From Pseudomonas sp. RIT-PI-AD (GTDB taxonomy: Bacteria > Pseudomonadota > Gammaproteobacteria > Pseudomonadales > Pseudomonadaceae), in assembly GCF_025642785.1 (NCBI RefSeq), contig NZ_JANZKU010000007.1, positions 124,001 through 188,000 on the forward strand: a stretch of 64,000 nucleotides of DNA, in the 5' to 3' direction. The notes under the pieces were generated by a model. That model did no database searches, had not been told where the DNA came from, and saw only the letters and a program-made list of their open reading frames with translations. Positions 1 through 9,087 of the stretch are shown here, in pieces. Numbering within the stretch: position 1 is the stretch's first letter; every line of letters starts with the position of its first letter. The position numbers and the translations under genes are program-made.

Positions 1-102
1 CCCACCCGGACGAAGGCTATCGAGCCCGCGCCCGGTGGTTGCCGCCGGATCGCGCTGGTACCATCGCCCTTCTCCGCACCCGCCAACCGACAGGAGCCTG
101 CC

Positions 103-723
103 ATGAGCCTCGATCTGGACACCCTCAACGCCGAACTCGGCCACGATGCCGAGAAGCTCGTGGAGTGGGCGCTGGGCCTGGGCAAGACGGCGATCTGCAC
201 CACCAACTTCCGCCCCTTCGAAGCGGTGATCCTGCACATGGTCAGCCGGGTCGAGCCGAAGATCCCGGTGATCTGGATGGACAGCGGCTATAACACCGAC
301 GCCACCTACCGCTGCGCGGACGAAATCTGCCGCAAGCTCGACCTGAATCTGAGCATCTACCTGCCGAAACGCTCGCGCGCCCACCGCGAAGCCGTGGAAG
401 GCCCGACGCCGGCGCTGGACGATCCGCGCCACGCCGCCTTTACCGAAGAGGTCAAGCTCGAACCCTTCGCCCGCGCCCTGCGCGAGACCGCGCCCGAGGT
501 GTGGTTCACCGCCCTGCGTGCCACCGACACCGCCGTGCGCGCGCAGATGCAGCCGATCAGCCTCAACCCGGACGGCCTGATCAAGGTCGCCCCGTTGCTG
601 CATTGGTCATCGAAAGATCTCTACCAGTACCTGACGCGGTACGAACTCCCCAACGAGTTCGACTACTTCGACCCGACCAAGGGCGAAGACAACCGCGAAT
701 GCGGCTTGCACCTGAGCCACTGA
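103..723 (+). CDS. CysH-like PAPS/APS reductase family protein
   Basis: The protein has 206 residues and the adenylyl-transfer fold of the CysH/PAPS reductase family. MDSGYNTDATY near residues 60-70 matches the family's D-T/S-G...TY loop, and the tail ECGLH carries the C-terminal catalytic cysteine motif. The start ATG follows a GACAGGAG ribosome-binding site. It differs from the usual Pseudomonas CysH: it lacks the CC and CxxC cysteines that bind the 4Fe-4S cluster in APS-type enzymes, and it is about 40-60 residues shorter. It therefore looks like the cluster-free PAPS type or a paralogue. The family reduces activated sulfate to sulfite in the cytoplasm. Its neighbour cysB, the sulfur regulator, converges on it across a shared terminator and supports a sulfur-related role. 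Exact substrate is uncertain. Confidence 0.75.
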   Translation: MSLDLDTLNAELGHDAEKLVEWALGLGKTAICTTNFRPFEAVILHMVSRVEPKIPVIWMDSGYNTDATYRCADEICRKLDLNLSIYLPKRSRAHREAVEGPTPALDDPRHAAFTEEVKLEPFARALRETAPEVWFTALRATDTAVRAQMQPISLNPDGLIKVAPLLHWSSKDLYQYLTRYELPNEFDYFDPTKGEDNRECGLHLSH

Positions 724-741
724 GCCACGCGTCGCGCCATG

Positions 742-768
742 AAAAAAGCCTCCTTGCGGAGGCTTTTT
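742..768. terminator. Bidirectional intrinsic terminator between cysH-like gene and cysB
   Basis: An A6 run, the stem AGCCTCC, a short TTGC loop, the complementary GGAGGCT and a T5 run form a classic bidirectional rho-independent terminator. It lies between the two convergent genes. Confidence 0.9.
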
Positions 769-787
769 CGTTTTCGCTGGGGAGGGC

Positions 788-1771
<984 letters not shown>

Positions 1772-1810
1772 TCAAAGCAGAGACAACGCCTACAGGTGCC
1801 GACCGACGTA

Positions 1811-1840
1811 TATAACCATAATAATGGTTTCGAATGACAA
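1811..1840 (-). promoter_or_regulatory. cysB promoter with embedded palindrome
   Basis: Read on the minus strand there is a TTGTCA -35 (1835-1840) and a GTTATA -10 (1811-1816) separated by 18 nt. Almost filling the spacer and the -10 is the perfect inverted repeat AACCAT-AATA-ATGGTT (1814-1829). A protein bound there would block RNA polymerase, which fits the known negative autoregulation of enteric cysB. The promoter call is by inspection only. Confidence 0.5.
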
Positions 1841-1917
1841 TCTAGACCTTTTATTTTGCTTATCCCAGCCGGATTCAAATCCTGCAATGGAGTCGTCCCG
1901 ACGAATCGGGCGTTCCA

Positions 1918-2418
1918 CTAGAAGTCGCCACGGCCCCGGTGCTGCAACATCGGCACCAGATACACCGGCACCTCGGAGAGCTGCACCAGCCGCACCGCGG
2001 TGCGCCCCAGGGGCGTATCCAGCGGGGCTCCGTGGCTGTGACTGCCTACGACCAGCAAATCCACCGCGAGTTTCTGGGCCTCGTCCAGGATCACCTGGGC
2101 CGGATCGCCCTGCAGGACCCGCACCGCCCGGATCAGTTGGGTGTCCTGCTGGGCCTCGCCCAACTCGTCGCGAAAGCCCTCCAGTACGCGTTGCTCGATG
2201 CTCCCCATCACCCGGGAAAGGCCATGGCTGCGCAGTTCCTTGAGCGTGCCCTCGTCCAGGTAGGTCTGCAGTACGGACTCGGCGAACAGGCCCAGGGGTT
2301 CGACCGCGTGTACCACATAGAGCTCGGCGTTGAAGGTGCGTGTGAGCGTCAGGGCGTGCTGCAGAACATAGGGCGCGTAGAGTCCAAGGTCGGTGGCGTA
2401 GAGAATCGAACGGATCAT
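1918..2418 (-). CDS. Universal stress protein (UspA family)
   Basis: The 166-residue protein starts MIRSILYATDLG, the typical first beta strand of Usp proteins, and has the C-terminal nucleotide-binding signature LLVVGSHSHGAPLDTPLGRTAVRLV, i.e. G-2x-G-9x-G(S/T) with the Ser replaced. It is cytoplasmic, and family members support survival under starvation and oxygen limitation. A degenerate ANR-like site (TTGAC-N4-GTCAC on the minus strand, 2491-2504) sits upstream. This is weaker than the perfect site seen elsewhere in the window. It is monocistronic between cysB and a small gap. Confidence 0.88.
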   Translation of the reverse strand: MIRSILYATDLGLYAPYVLQHALTLTRTFNAELYVVHAVEPLGLFAESVLQTYLDEGTLKELRSHGLSRVMGSIEQRVLEGFRDELGEAQQDTQLIRAVRVLQGDPAQVILDEAQKLAVDLLVVGSHSHGAPLDTPLGRTAVRLVQLSEVPVYLVPMLQHRGRGDF

Positions 2419-2610
2419 GCGGCCTCCTCGACTGCCTGACTGGCGGGCCTTCTCAGAGCTTAGGTTCTACAGGAAAGCCCGTCGAGCGAGGTGACGCCGG
2501 TCAATCGGCTCGAAGGCAGCAGCACTCTCGACGGTCCAGGGCCGACCGGCTGGAGTCCGCGACGGTCCCTGCAGCTCGGTGGGGCCTCTCGCTTCCACCG
2601 ATGCCCGGAT

Positions 2611-3578
2611 TCATTCGGCGAGCGGCGCGCGTGACCGTGCGTCGAGGAAGCGCAGGGCCTGATACAAGGCCCGGGCCTTGGGCATGTCGCATCCCGCGCG
2701 TGCCGCGGCGGCCAGCGGTGCCTCATAGAGAGCGGGAAGCTCGAGCGGTCGCTGCAGGGCGAAGTCGTGATACATGCTGGGCAAGTAGTCGGGCATGCGC
2801 TCGGTGGCGGCTATCAGCTTGCCGGCGTATCCCTGGGGCAACGCCTGACCGCAGGCACCGGCGGCCCGTACCACCTCTTCCATCAGGTCCTCGACCAGCG
2901 CGCGACTATGGGCATCCGCCATCAGGGCCGCGGTCCCGCTGCCGAGCAATACCGAGAGCCCGTTGTAGGGCAGGTTCCACACCAGTTTCTGCCAACGCGC
3001 CTGATGCAGGTCGGCCATGGCGGTGGAGTCCAGCCCGCGGCGCGGAACAGCGCGGCGCCCTCCTCCACCAGCGCCTGCCGCGAAGCATCATCGAGCGCCG
3101 GCCCGGAATGGTAGGCGAGGTTCACCGCGCCCAGCGCCTGATGCTCGATCACGCCAGGCGCGCGGCGCTGGACGCAGATGAAGCACAATCCGCCCAACAG
3201 GTGCAGCGAAGGCGGCAAATGCGGGCGCAGCGCGTCCTCTACCCCCAGGCCATTCTGCATCAGCACAACTTTCGCGCCATTCGCCGCCACGCGCAGGATC
3301 GAAGGGACGAGCTCGGCGTTGGCGGTGGTTTTGGTCCCGACCAGCAGCCAATCACAGGCAGGCATCTGCGCCGCGTCGCGATAGACCTGGGCCGGCTGCA
3401 GAACGCGCGGGCCATGCACGGCACTGTCGATCCGGAAACCCCGTTCGCGCACCTCGTCATACTCGCTGCGCAACAAGAAGTGCAGGTCGAATCCCGCGTT
3501 CGCCAGCATTACGCCGTAGAACCCGCCGATGGCGCCACTGCCCAGGATACCGATACGCGGCGTGGTCTTCGTCTCCAT
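2611..3578 (-). pseudogene. panE: 2-dehydropantoate 2-reductase (ketopantoate reductase), frameshifted
   Basis: Two minus-strand frames together encode one ketopantoate reductase. The N-terminal frame (ATG at 3578) has the Rossmann motif GILGSGAIGGFYG and KVVLMQNGLG and runs to EEGAALFRAAG. The family sequence then continues in another frame as LDSTAMADLHQARWQKLVWN to the stop at 2611. Reading frame is restored by one extra C near 3035 in the run GCGGGCTGG. The intact product would be about 320 residues and would make pantoate from ketopantoate with NADPH for pantothenate/CoA synthesis. The ATG overlaps the upstream stop (TGATG). Both halves retain good family sequence, so this is either a recent mutation or a base-calling error. 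Other panE/ilvC genes may cover the function. Confidence 0.8.
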
Positions 3579-3970
3579 CAGGGAAGCTCCTCGGCGGTTC
3601 CTTGCAAGGCCGCCGCCAGATTGTGGATGAGAGAGGCCTCTTGCAATTCCATGGGCAGGGCGCCGAGGAAGCGACCTTCGCGGACCAGGAACAGAGCCGG
3701 TAGCTGGAGCACCTCGTAACGCTCCACCAGACCGCCGTTGTCCCCGGCGTCGATCCAGCAGAGGCGCTGCACCGGCAAGCGTAAACGTGGCAACACTTGC
3801 CTCGCCCAGCGGCAACGGCTGCATCCCTGGCTGGTGAAAACCACCAGGGAAACGCCGCGCCAGTCCAATAGACGCCGATCCGCGTCGAAATCGCTCAGTT
3901 CGAAGCCGGGGACGGAGTCCATGGCGACGAGGTCAGCGATGACGCCGGTTTCGCGTGTAGGTATCGCCAT
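3578..3970 (-). CDS. Thioredoxin-like protein with CSRC motif
   Basis: The proposed 130-residue product starts MAIPTRETG. It carries a thioredoxin-like beta strand VSLVVFTSQGCSRC, giving a CxxC redox motif CSRC, and a cis-Pro-like segment LQLPALFLVREGRFLG. The frame is open further upstream to 4168, but that extension is arginine-rich and lacks conserved character. A start at MDSVPGFELS (3925) is also possible. It lies one base from the ketopantoate reductase gene (TGATG overlap), so the two are co-transcribed. Its partner is unknown; the fold points to a cytoplasmic disulfide or thiol function. Confidence 0.72.
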   Translation of the reverse strand: MAIPTRETGVIADLVAMDSVPGFELSDFDADRRLLDWRGVSLVVFTSQGCSRCRWARQVLPRLRLPVQRLCWIDAGDNGGLVERYEVLQLPALFLVREGRFLGALPMELQEASLIHNLAAALQGTAEELP

Positions 3971-4343
3971 GGTCAGGAGAATATCCGTCGGGCCGCTGGA
4001 GGGGCCTTCACCCTGGCCCTGTAGGCACCAGAGGATCGGCGAAGCGGCGTTCGCACGCAAGGCACGGTGGGTCGCTCGCCGGTCATGGGCATGGAGGATG
4101 GTCAAGGCGACACAGGACTCCAGTGTCCGGTTGGGCCAGACAGGCCCCGAAAGGAATGCCCGCACCATCGGCCAGCGGATCCGACCGGATGAAACGCCTG
4201 ATTGGAGCGGAGTAAAAGCCTTTCGCCATTGTCGAGGCGCCCCCTAACGCGCTAAGGTTCCGCTCCCGTTGCGCCTAAAATCGCTGCCCTCCGCTGCACG
4301 GGTTCAGGCAGGCGGCCGGCACCCCGTGACTGACGAGTGAACG
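3971..4343. other. Intergenic region between divergent thioredoxin-like and DAHP synthase genes
   Basis: This 373-nt stretch must hold promoters for two divergent units. I find no convincing gene, no strong sigma70 pair and no leader peptide rich in aromatic residues ahead of the DAHP synthase, so feedback is more likely at the enzyme than by attenuation. Confidence 0.5.
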
Positions 4344-5420
4344 ATGGCTGATTTACCGATCGACGACCTTAACGTTGCCTCCAACGAGACCCTGATCACG
4401 CCGGAGCAACTGAAACGCGAGATTCCGCTGACCGAGACCGCCCTGCGCACCGTGGTGAACGGACGCCAGGTGATTCGCGACATCCTGGACGGCAGGGATC
4501 ATCGTCTGTTCGTGGTGGTGGGCCCCTGCTCCATCCACGACATCAAGGCCGCCCACGAGTACGCCGCGCGCCTCAAGAACTTGGCCGCCGAGGTGGCGGA
4601 CAGCCTGTTCCTGGTGATGCGCGTGTACTTCGAAAAACCGCGGACCACCGTCGGCTGGAAAGGTCTGATCAACGATCCCTACCTCGACGACTCGTTCAAG
4701 ATCCAGGATGGCTTGCACATCGGGCGGCAACTGCTACGCGACCTGGCGGACATGGGCCTGCCCACCGCCACCGAAGCGCTGGATCCGATTTCCCCGCAAT
4801 ACCTGCAGGACCTGATCAGTTGGTCGGCCATCGGCGCACGCACCACCGAATCCCAGACCCATCGGGAGATGGCTTCCGGGCTGTCCTCCGCGGTCGGTTT
4901 CAAGAACGGCACCGACGGCAGCCTGACCGTGGCGATCAACGCCTTGCAGTCGGTCTCCAGCCCGCACCGGTTCCTCGGCATCAACCAGGAAGGCGGCGTG
5001 TCCATCGTCACCACCAAGGGCAACCCCTACGGGCATGTGGTCCTGCGCGGCGGCAACGGCAAGCCGAACTACGACTCGGTGAGCGTGGCGATCTGCGAGC
5101 AGGAATTGAACAAGGCACGCATTCCCCTGAACATCATGGTGGATTGCAGCCACGCCAACTCCAACAAGGATCCCGCCCTGCAGCCGCTGGTGATGGACAA
5201 CGTCGCCAACCAGATCCTCGAAGGCAACAATTCCATCGTCGGCCTGATGGTGGAAAGCCATCTGGGCTGGGGCAGTCAGTCGATACCGAAGGACCTGGGC
5301 GACCTGAAATACGGCGTGTCGATCACCGATGCCTGCATCGATTGGGCGAGCACCGAGAAGACCCTGCGAGGCATGCACGCGAAGCTGAAAGACGTATTGC
5401 CGAAGCGCCAGCGCGGCTGA
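4344..5420 (+). CDS. 3-deoxy-7-phosphoheptulonate (DAHP) synthase, class I
   Basis: The 358-residue protein is a type I DAHP synthase of the AroF/AroG/AroH family. It catalyses condensation of phosphoenolpyruvate and erythrose-4-phosphate, the first step of the shikimate pathway. Diagnostic segments are VVGPCSIHD (about 55-63), RVYFEKPRTTVGWKGLINDP (PEP and metal site), ALDPISPQYLQDLISWSAIGARTTESQ and MVDCSHANSNK. The N-terminal extension before the barrel is of the length that carries the aromatic amino acid feedback site in the E. coli isozymes. Which amino acid inhibits it cannot be read with certainty. It is monocistronic, with a strong terminator directly downstream. Confidence 0.95.
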   Translation: MADLPIDDLNVASNETLITPEQLKREIPLTETALRTVVNGRQVIRDILDGRDHRLFVVVGPCSIHDIKAAHEYAARLKNLAAEVADSLFLVMRVYFEKPRTTVGWKGLINDPYLDDSFKIQDGLHIGRQLLRDLADMGLPTATEALDPISPQYLQDLISWSAIGARTTESQTHREMASGLSSAVGFKNGTDGSLTVAINALQSVSSPHRFLGINQEGGVSIVTTKGNPYGHVVLRGGNGKPNYDSVSVAICEQELNKARIPLNIMVDCSHANSNKDPALQPLVMDNVANQILEGNNSIVGLMVESHLGWGSQSIPKDLGDLKYGVSITDACIDWASTEKTLRGMHAKLKDVLPKRQRG

Positions 5421-5445
5421 ACGTCGGCCGGCGGTCGAGATAACG

Positions 5446-5472
5446 AAAAACGCCGGGCTTGCCCGGCGTTTT
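5446..5472. terminator. Intrinsic terminator after DAHP synthase
   Basis: A5, the stem ACGCCGGGC, a TT loop, GCCCGGCGT and a T4 tail. It is bidirectional and serves the DAHP synthase gene and the convergent acetyltransferase. Confidence 0.88.
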
Positions 5473-5490
5473 CATGCATGAAACACGGAA

Positions 5491-5772
5491 TCAGGCACCC
5501 TTCGCCTGGCCCTCGCGACGCTCCATGTAGCGTTCTACGTAAGAGCACGAGGGGATGACGGTATAGCCCCGTTGCTCGGCGTATTTCAGCGCGGTTTCCG
5601 TGAGAGCCGCGGCGATCCCGCGGCCGCGCAGCTCGTTGGGAACGAAGGTGCGGTAGATGTCCAGCGTCTGCTTGCCCAGGTCCATATAAGCCAGATAAGC
5701 CCGGTAACCGTCCACGGTGGTCTCGAACTGGTGACCCGCCTGGTCATGGTGAATGGACATCGCCTCGCTCAT
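5491..5772 (-). CDS. Small GNAT-family N-acetyltransferase
   Basis: The 93-residue protein is of the compact YidJ/GNAT type (COG2388-like). It shows GYRAYLAYMDLGKQTLDIYRTFVP, followed by the acetyl-CoA pyrophosphate-binding loop ELRGRGIAAALTE and EQRGYTVIPSCSYVERYM. This is a complete minimal GNAT core without extra domains. The substrate is unknown. It starts 18 nt downstream of the stop of the neighbouring AsmA-like gene, in the same direction, so it may be the second gene of that operon. Confidence 0.88.
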   Translation of the reverse strand: MSEAMSIHHDQAGHQFETTVDGYRAYLAYMDLGKQTLDIYRTFVPNELRGRGIAAALTETALKYAEQRGYTVIPSCSYVERYMERREGQAKGA

Positions 5773-5789
5773 CTTCGCTCCTAATGGGC

Positions 5790-7061
5790 CTATAACATGA
5801 CCCTTACTTTGTTGATCTTTTCCAAGCGGAGAAACGTCTCCGCCGAACCCGTGCCCATTTGGACACTGATGAAAGCTTTGCCGTTCTGCACCTTGCGCAG
5901 GATGCCTTGATAATAGGCGCCATCATAGGTGATGAACTGCAGGCGTTTCCCCGCATATTGCGGCAAATCCGTCACTTTGACGAATTCATATTGCGCAGAG
6001 GCACGTGGCGCCTCCTTGGGCTGTTGTTCCGAGGTGATCATTTCCGTGGCGCCATAGGTCTTGGCCTGGTTCGGATCGAACCATTCGAACCCGACCGACT
6101 GAACCACCTCGCGGTTGACCATCACCTGGGGATGCAGCATGGCGACCACATCCTTCGCCTGGTAGAACTCCAGCCCCTGCCAGCTCATGCTCTCGCTCGG
6201 AGCGAATTCCACCCGCAGCGACTGCGGATCTTTCAGATAACGCCCATAGGCCTGCAGCAAAGCCGGCTCCAACGCGATCCTCTGGCTGCGCATGACCCGG
6301 TCGAATTGATCGATGGCGGTTTGCAGATAGACCTCGGCGCTCTGTCGCAGCCTGCCTGCACAGAGGGCCTGTACCTTGCGCTGGTACTGGTTGTCGTTCA
6401 TTTCGAACAGGATGTGGGTCACCCGGGGCGGATTGACGATGAGGTCGCCCGGCTTGTCCGACATGTTGGCCAGCGACAGCGCCAGCTTCAGCACTCCTGT
6501 ATCCCGTGTGTCGGCGCTCAGGTCGAGAACCAGTTGGTTGGCGCCCGGCACGAAGCGATAGGACAATTCCGCATCGGTTTCGAAGGTGCGGTAACCCATT
6601 TCGAGCAATTCGTCCGTACCGATGTGGCGTACCTTGCCGCAGGCGACCTCGCTCATCGCCGTGAACAGGCTGCGGGGCGCGGGCTGATCGTAGAGTTGGC
6701 GCATGAAAGGCCCATGCACTTGCAGGGCGATGCCCTTGAGGCTCAGGGCCAACTGCTTGGGAAATGAACCCTCGGCCAGGCTTTCCTTGAACCGGAGCAG
6801 GTCGCCGAGCCCCTTGAAGCGCAGTTCGGCGTGCTCGATGGTCACCGAGTCACCCGCCCTGGGGACCTGGACCTTCAGTTTCTCCAGGCCGACCCGCCCA
6901 TCGAACGAGGACGTGATGCCGCCGTAGCTGATGTCCATGATCGGCGCCAGACGCACGATGGCGTCGTTCATGATCGAGCGAACGGAAAGCCAGAGCGACA
7001 ACTTGATGATCAGCGCGATCAACAGGGCGGCCACTACGGCCCATTTCAGCAGTTTGGACAT
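5790..7061 (-). CDS. Membrane-anchored AsmA-like hypothetical protein
   Basis: The 423-residue protein has one N-terminal transmembrane anchor (about residues 7-28, LKWAVVAALLIALIIKLSLW), followed by a large predicted periplasmic domain. The early segment ISYGGITSSFDGRVGLEKLKV resembles the repeat strands of AsmA/YdgA-like envelope proteins. The start is supported by an AGGAAA site 9-10 nt upstream. I do not recognise a specific function. Its place beside oprI and an L,D-transpeptidase suggests an envelope role, and it may share a transcript with the downstream acetyltransferase. Confidence 0.75.
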   Translation of the reverse strand: MSKLLKWAVVAALLIALIIKLSLWLSVRSIMNDAIVRLAPIMDISYGGITSSFDGRVGLEKLKVQVPRAGDSVTIEHAELRFKGLGDLLRFKESLAEGSFPKQLALSLKGIALQVHGPFMRQLYDQPAPRSLFTAMSEVACGKVRHIGTDELLEMGYRTFETDAELSYRFVPGANQLVLDLSADTRDTGVLKLALSLANMSDKPGDLIVNPPRVTHILFEMNDNQYQRKVQALCAGRLRQSAEVYLQTAIDQFDRVMRSQRIALEPALLQAYGRYLKDPQSLRVEFAPSESMSWQGLEFYQAKDVVAMLHPQVMVNREVVQSVGFEWFDPNQAKTYGATEMITSEQQPKEAPRASAQYEFVKVTDLPQYAGKRLQFITYDGAYYQGILRKVQNGKAFISVQMGTGSAETFLRLEKINKVRVML

Positions 7062-7302
7062 CGGCGGGTTTTCCTGGCGCGGGCGAGAAAAGAAGCGTTG
7101 GGAAGGCGGCTTGCCCGATGGGCAATATGAAAAGGTCGCGCATTATAGTTGAAACCAATGCGCGGCTTTAATGTCGTGCCCGCCCGGAAGGAAGTTGATC
7201 AAAGAACAGTCAAGTCGAGCCGTTTTCATCCGGCTGGTTTGGCGTTATGTTCGCAAGTGCCGGGGAATCCAGAAAAAATTCCTCCCGGTTGCACGCAGTG
7301 AG

Positions 7303-7330
7303 TTTACTTACTACAGGTTACGGGTAGTAT
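7303..7330 (+). promoter_or_regulatory. Putative oprI sigma70 promoter
   Basis: TTTACT (7303-7308) and TAGTAT (7325-7330) are spaced 16 nt apart, in the most AT-rich part of the 338-nt region upstream of oprI. This would give a leader of about 60 nt. The call fits the very high expression known for OprI but is by eye. No gene is seen in the rest of 7062-7399. Confidence 0.5.
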
Positions 7331-7399
7331 GTATGCCGGCTAATTTCCCACGCTCGGGGAATTGCTTTTATGGAAAAGACCACCTTGAAGGGGAACACG

Positions 7400-7651
7400 A
7401 TGAACAACGTTCTGAAATTCTCTGCTCTGGCCCTGGCCGCCGTTCTGGCTACCGGTTGCAGCAGCGCCTCCAAAGAAACCGAAGCTCGTCTGACTGCAAC
7501 TGAAGATGCAGCTGCCCGTGCGCAAGCCCGTGCCGACGAAGCCTATCGCAAAGCCGAAGAAGCGCTGTCGGCCGCTCAGAAAGCCCAGCAGACCGCTGAC
7601 GAGGCTAACGAGCGCGCTCTGCGTATGCTGGAAAAAGCCAGCCGCAAGTAA
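7400..7651 (+). CDS. oprI: Major outer membrane lipoprotein OprI
   Basis: This 83-residue protein is nearly identical to Pseudomonas OprI (Lpp/Braun-type murein lipoprotein). The signal peptide ends in the lipobox LATGC, with lipidated Cys20. The rest is an Ala-rich heptad coiled coil ending [13 protein letters not shown]; the terminal Lys83 is the residue that can be joined to peptidoglycan. I chose the ATG at 7400 over an in-frame upstream ATG because it gives the standard length and follows a GAAGGGGAA site. An L,D-transpeptidase gene converges on it just downstream. Confidence 0.98.
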   Translation: MNNVLKFSALALAAVLATGCSSASKETEARLTATEDAAARAQARADEAYRKAEEALSAAQKAQQTADEANERALRMLEKASRK

Positions 7652-7668
7652 TAGCCCCCGGGCTATCA

Positions 7669-7692
7669 AGCCGACCTTCGGGTCGGCTTTTT
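7669..7692. terminator. oprI terminator
   Basis: The stem AAGCCGACC, a TTCG tetraloop and GGTCGGCTT are followed by T residues. This very stable cUUCGg hairpin also serves the convergent L,D-transpeptidase gene. Confidence 0.92.
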
Positions 7693-7716
7693 ATTGCCTG
7701 TCTTTTGGCAGGGCGA

Positions 7717-8667
7717 TCAGGGCGCCGGCGAAGCGCCAACTGCGGGCTCGCCGATTTCCACCGGCAATCCATCCTCCGCCGCCACGACATCGCGTATGAC
7801 GTCCCAGTCAAGTCGCGGATCGCGGCCCAGGTCCTCACGCTTCAAGAGGGCATTGACCACCGCGGCATGCTTGTCGACCACCGAGGATGGCTGGCCGTGA
7901 TCGTCCAGGGGGGTATGCGCCTCCAGGTAGACCTTGCCGCCGCTGATGCCGAACTTGTAGGGCTCGTCGATGATGCGTACCGGCGTTCCCACCGGCGCCA
8001 TTGCCGCCAGGGCCAGCACGTTTTCGTTGAGCATGCGGAAGCAGCCGTGGCTGACGCGCATGCCGATACCGAATTTCTTGTTCGAACCGTGGATCAGGTA
8101 ACCCGGGGTGCCGAGGGTGAACTTGAAGGGCCCCAGCGGATTGTCCGGACCCGGGGGCACGATGGTGGGCAAGGGGTCGCCATCGGCGGCATGCTCTTCG
8201 CGGATCGATTCCGGCGGATACCAGGCGGGATTGTTGGTCTTGGCGATCACCGAGGTGGTGATGATCGGCGAGCCCCAGCCCTCGCGGCCAATCCCCAGCG
8301 GATAGGTGTGCACCACGTTCTGCCCTTTCGGGTAGTAGTACATGCGGTATTCCGGCAGGTTGATCACGATGCCTTCGCGGGGACCCGGCGGCAGGATGTA
8401 GCGTGTCGGCAGGACGATATCGGCGCCCTCGCCGGGCAACCAGGGGTCGATGCCCGGGTTGGCGGCGACCATTTCCAGGTAGCCCAGATCGTTGGCCGTG
8501 CCGATATCGGCGAAGGTGTCTTCGTATTTCGCCTTGACCACGCGGACCTGACCGACGATGTCCTCGCCTTCGGGCGGCAGAGGCAACTCCAGTGCAGAAG
8601 TGGTACCGGCGACACACAGCAGGGCGAGGGAGAAGCAACGGGCGACGACGGGGACGCGCGGAAACAT
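7717..8667 (-). CDS. L,D-transpeptidase (ErfK/YbiS/YcfS/YnhG family)
   Basis: The 316-residue protein has a signal peptide (about residues 1-25, ending TTSA), a LysM-like peptidoglycan-binding segment (about 45-90) and a YkuD domain (about 98-235). The catalytic motif is HG...SHGCFRM with nucleophile Cys209. In E. coli such enzymes attach Braun lipoprotein to meso-diaminopimelate or make 3-3 crosslinks, in the periplasm. The chosen ATG at 8667 begins the signal peptide; the open frame upstream is not protein-like. Convergence with oprI makes OprI its likely substrate, but that is inference. Confidence 0.93.
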   Translation of the reverse strand: MFPRVPVVARCFSLALLCVAGTTSALELPLPPEGEDIVGQVRVVKAKYEDTFADIGTANDLGYLEMVAANPGIDPWLPGEGADIVLPTRYILPPGPREGIVINLPEYRMYYYPKGQNVVHTYPLGIGREGWGSPIITTSVIAKTNNPAWYPPESIREEHAADGDPLPTIVPPGPDNPLGPFKFTLGTPGYLIHGSNKKFGIGMRVSHGCFRMLNENVLALAAMAPVGTPVRIIDEPYKFGISGGKVYLEAHTPLDDHGQPSSVVDKHAAVVNALLKREDLGRDPRLDWDVIRDVVAAEDGLPVEIGEPAVGASPAP

Positions 8668-8738
8668 CCGGAAGATCCTTGATGACGGTGGCGGGAAAGA
8701 CGGCGATTGTACACGTGCGCCATCCCGCCCGGGGAGGC

Positions 8739-9020
8739 TCAGACGTCGCTCCAGCCCGGACGCTCGCCCCGCCGTTGCGCCTGCAGGCGTGCCAGGCAAT
8801 TCGTGCACAGCCGCGAATCGGCCAAGGCTTGCCGGTCCAGCGGGCGCCAGCGCGGATTCGCCGGGAGCAGCCCCCCGCAAAGGGTGCGATCGGCGTGCCC
8901 GCCCAGCTCAAGTTGCCGCGCCGCAAGGTGCAGGCGCACTTCCCGGCAGGCGAACAGATCCAACTGCTCGTCAGGCTCGATCAACTGATAGCCCTGTAAG
9001 GACCAGGCGGGGCGTGGCAT
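8739..9020 (-). CDS. Small conserved hypothetical protein (PA2855-like)
   Basis: This 93-residue soluble protein has three cysteines, including an LCTNC pair (about residues 71-75), that could bind a metal. No recognised domain and no signal peptide. Its position between the L,D-transpeptidase and tesA matches PA2855 as I remember P. aeruginosa gene order, which supports it being a real gene. Confidence 0.65.
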   Translation of the reverse strand: MPRPAWSLQGYQLIEPDEQLDLFACREVRLHLAARQLELGGHADRTLCGGLLPANPRWRPLDRQALADSRLCTNCLARLQAQRRGERPGWSDV

Positions 9021-9087
9021 GGGAGGCTCCGTGGAAGGCGCGCAACCTTAGCCGAAAGGGCGCGCCCGGAAAAGCCTCGAGCGCGGG

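Noticed and set aside
2491-2504. ANR-like box upstream of the universal stress protein
   Set aside because: TTGAC-N4-GTCAC deviates at three positions, so it is noted in the gene entry but not called.
3970-4168. N-terminal extension of the thioredoxin-like protein
   Set aside because: The added 66 residues are compositionally odd and not a signal peptide; an internal ATG gives a compact domain.
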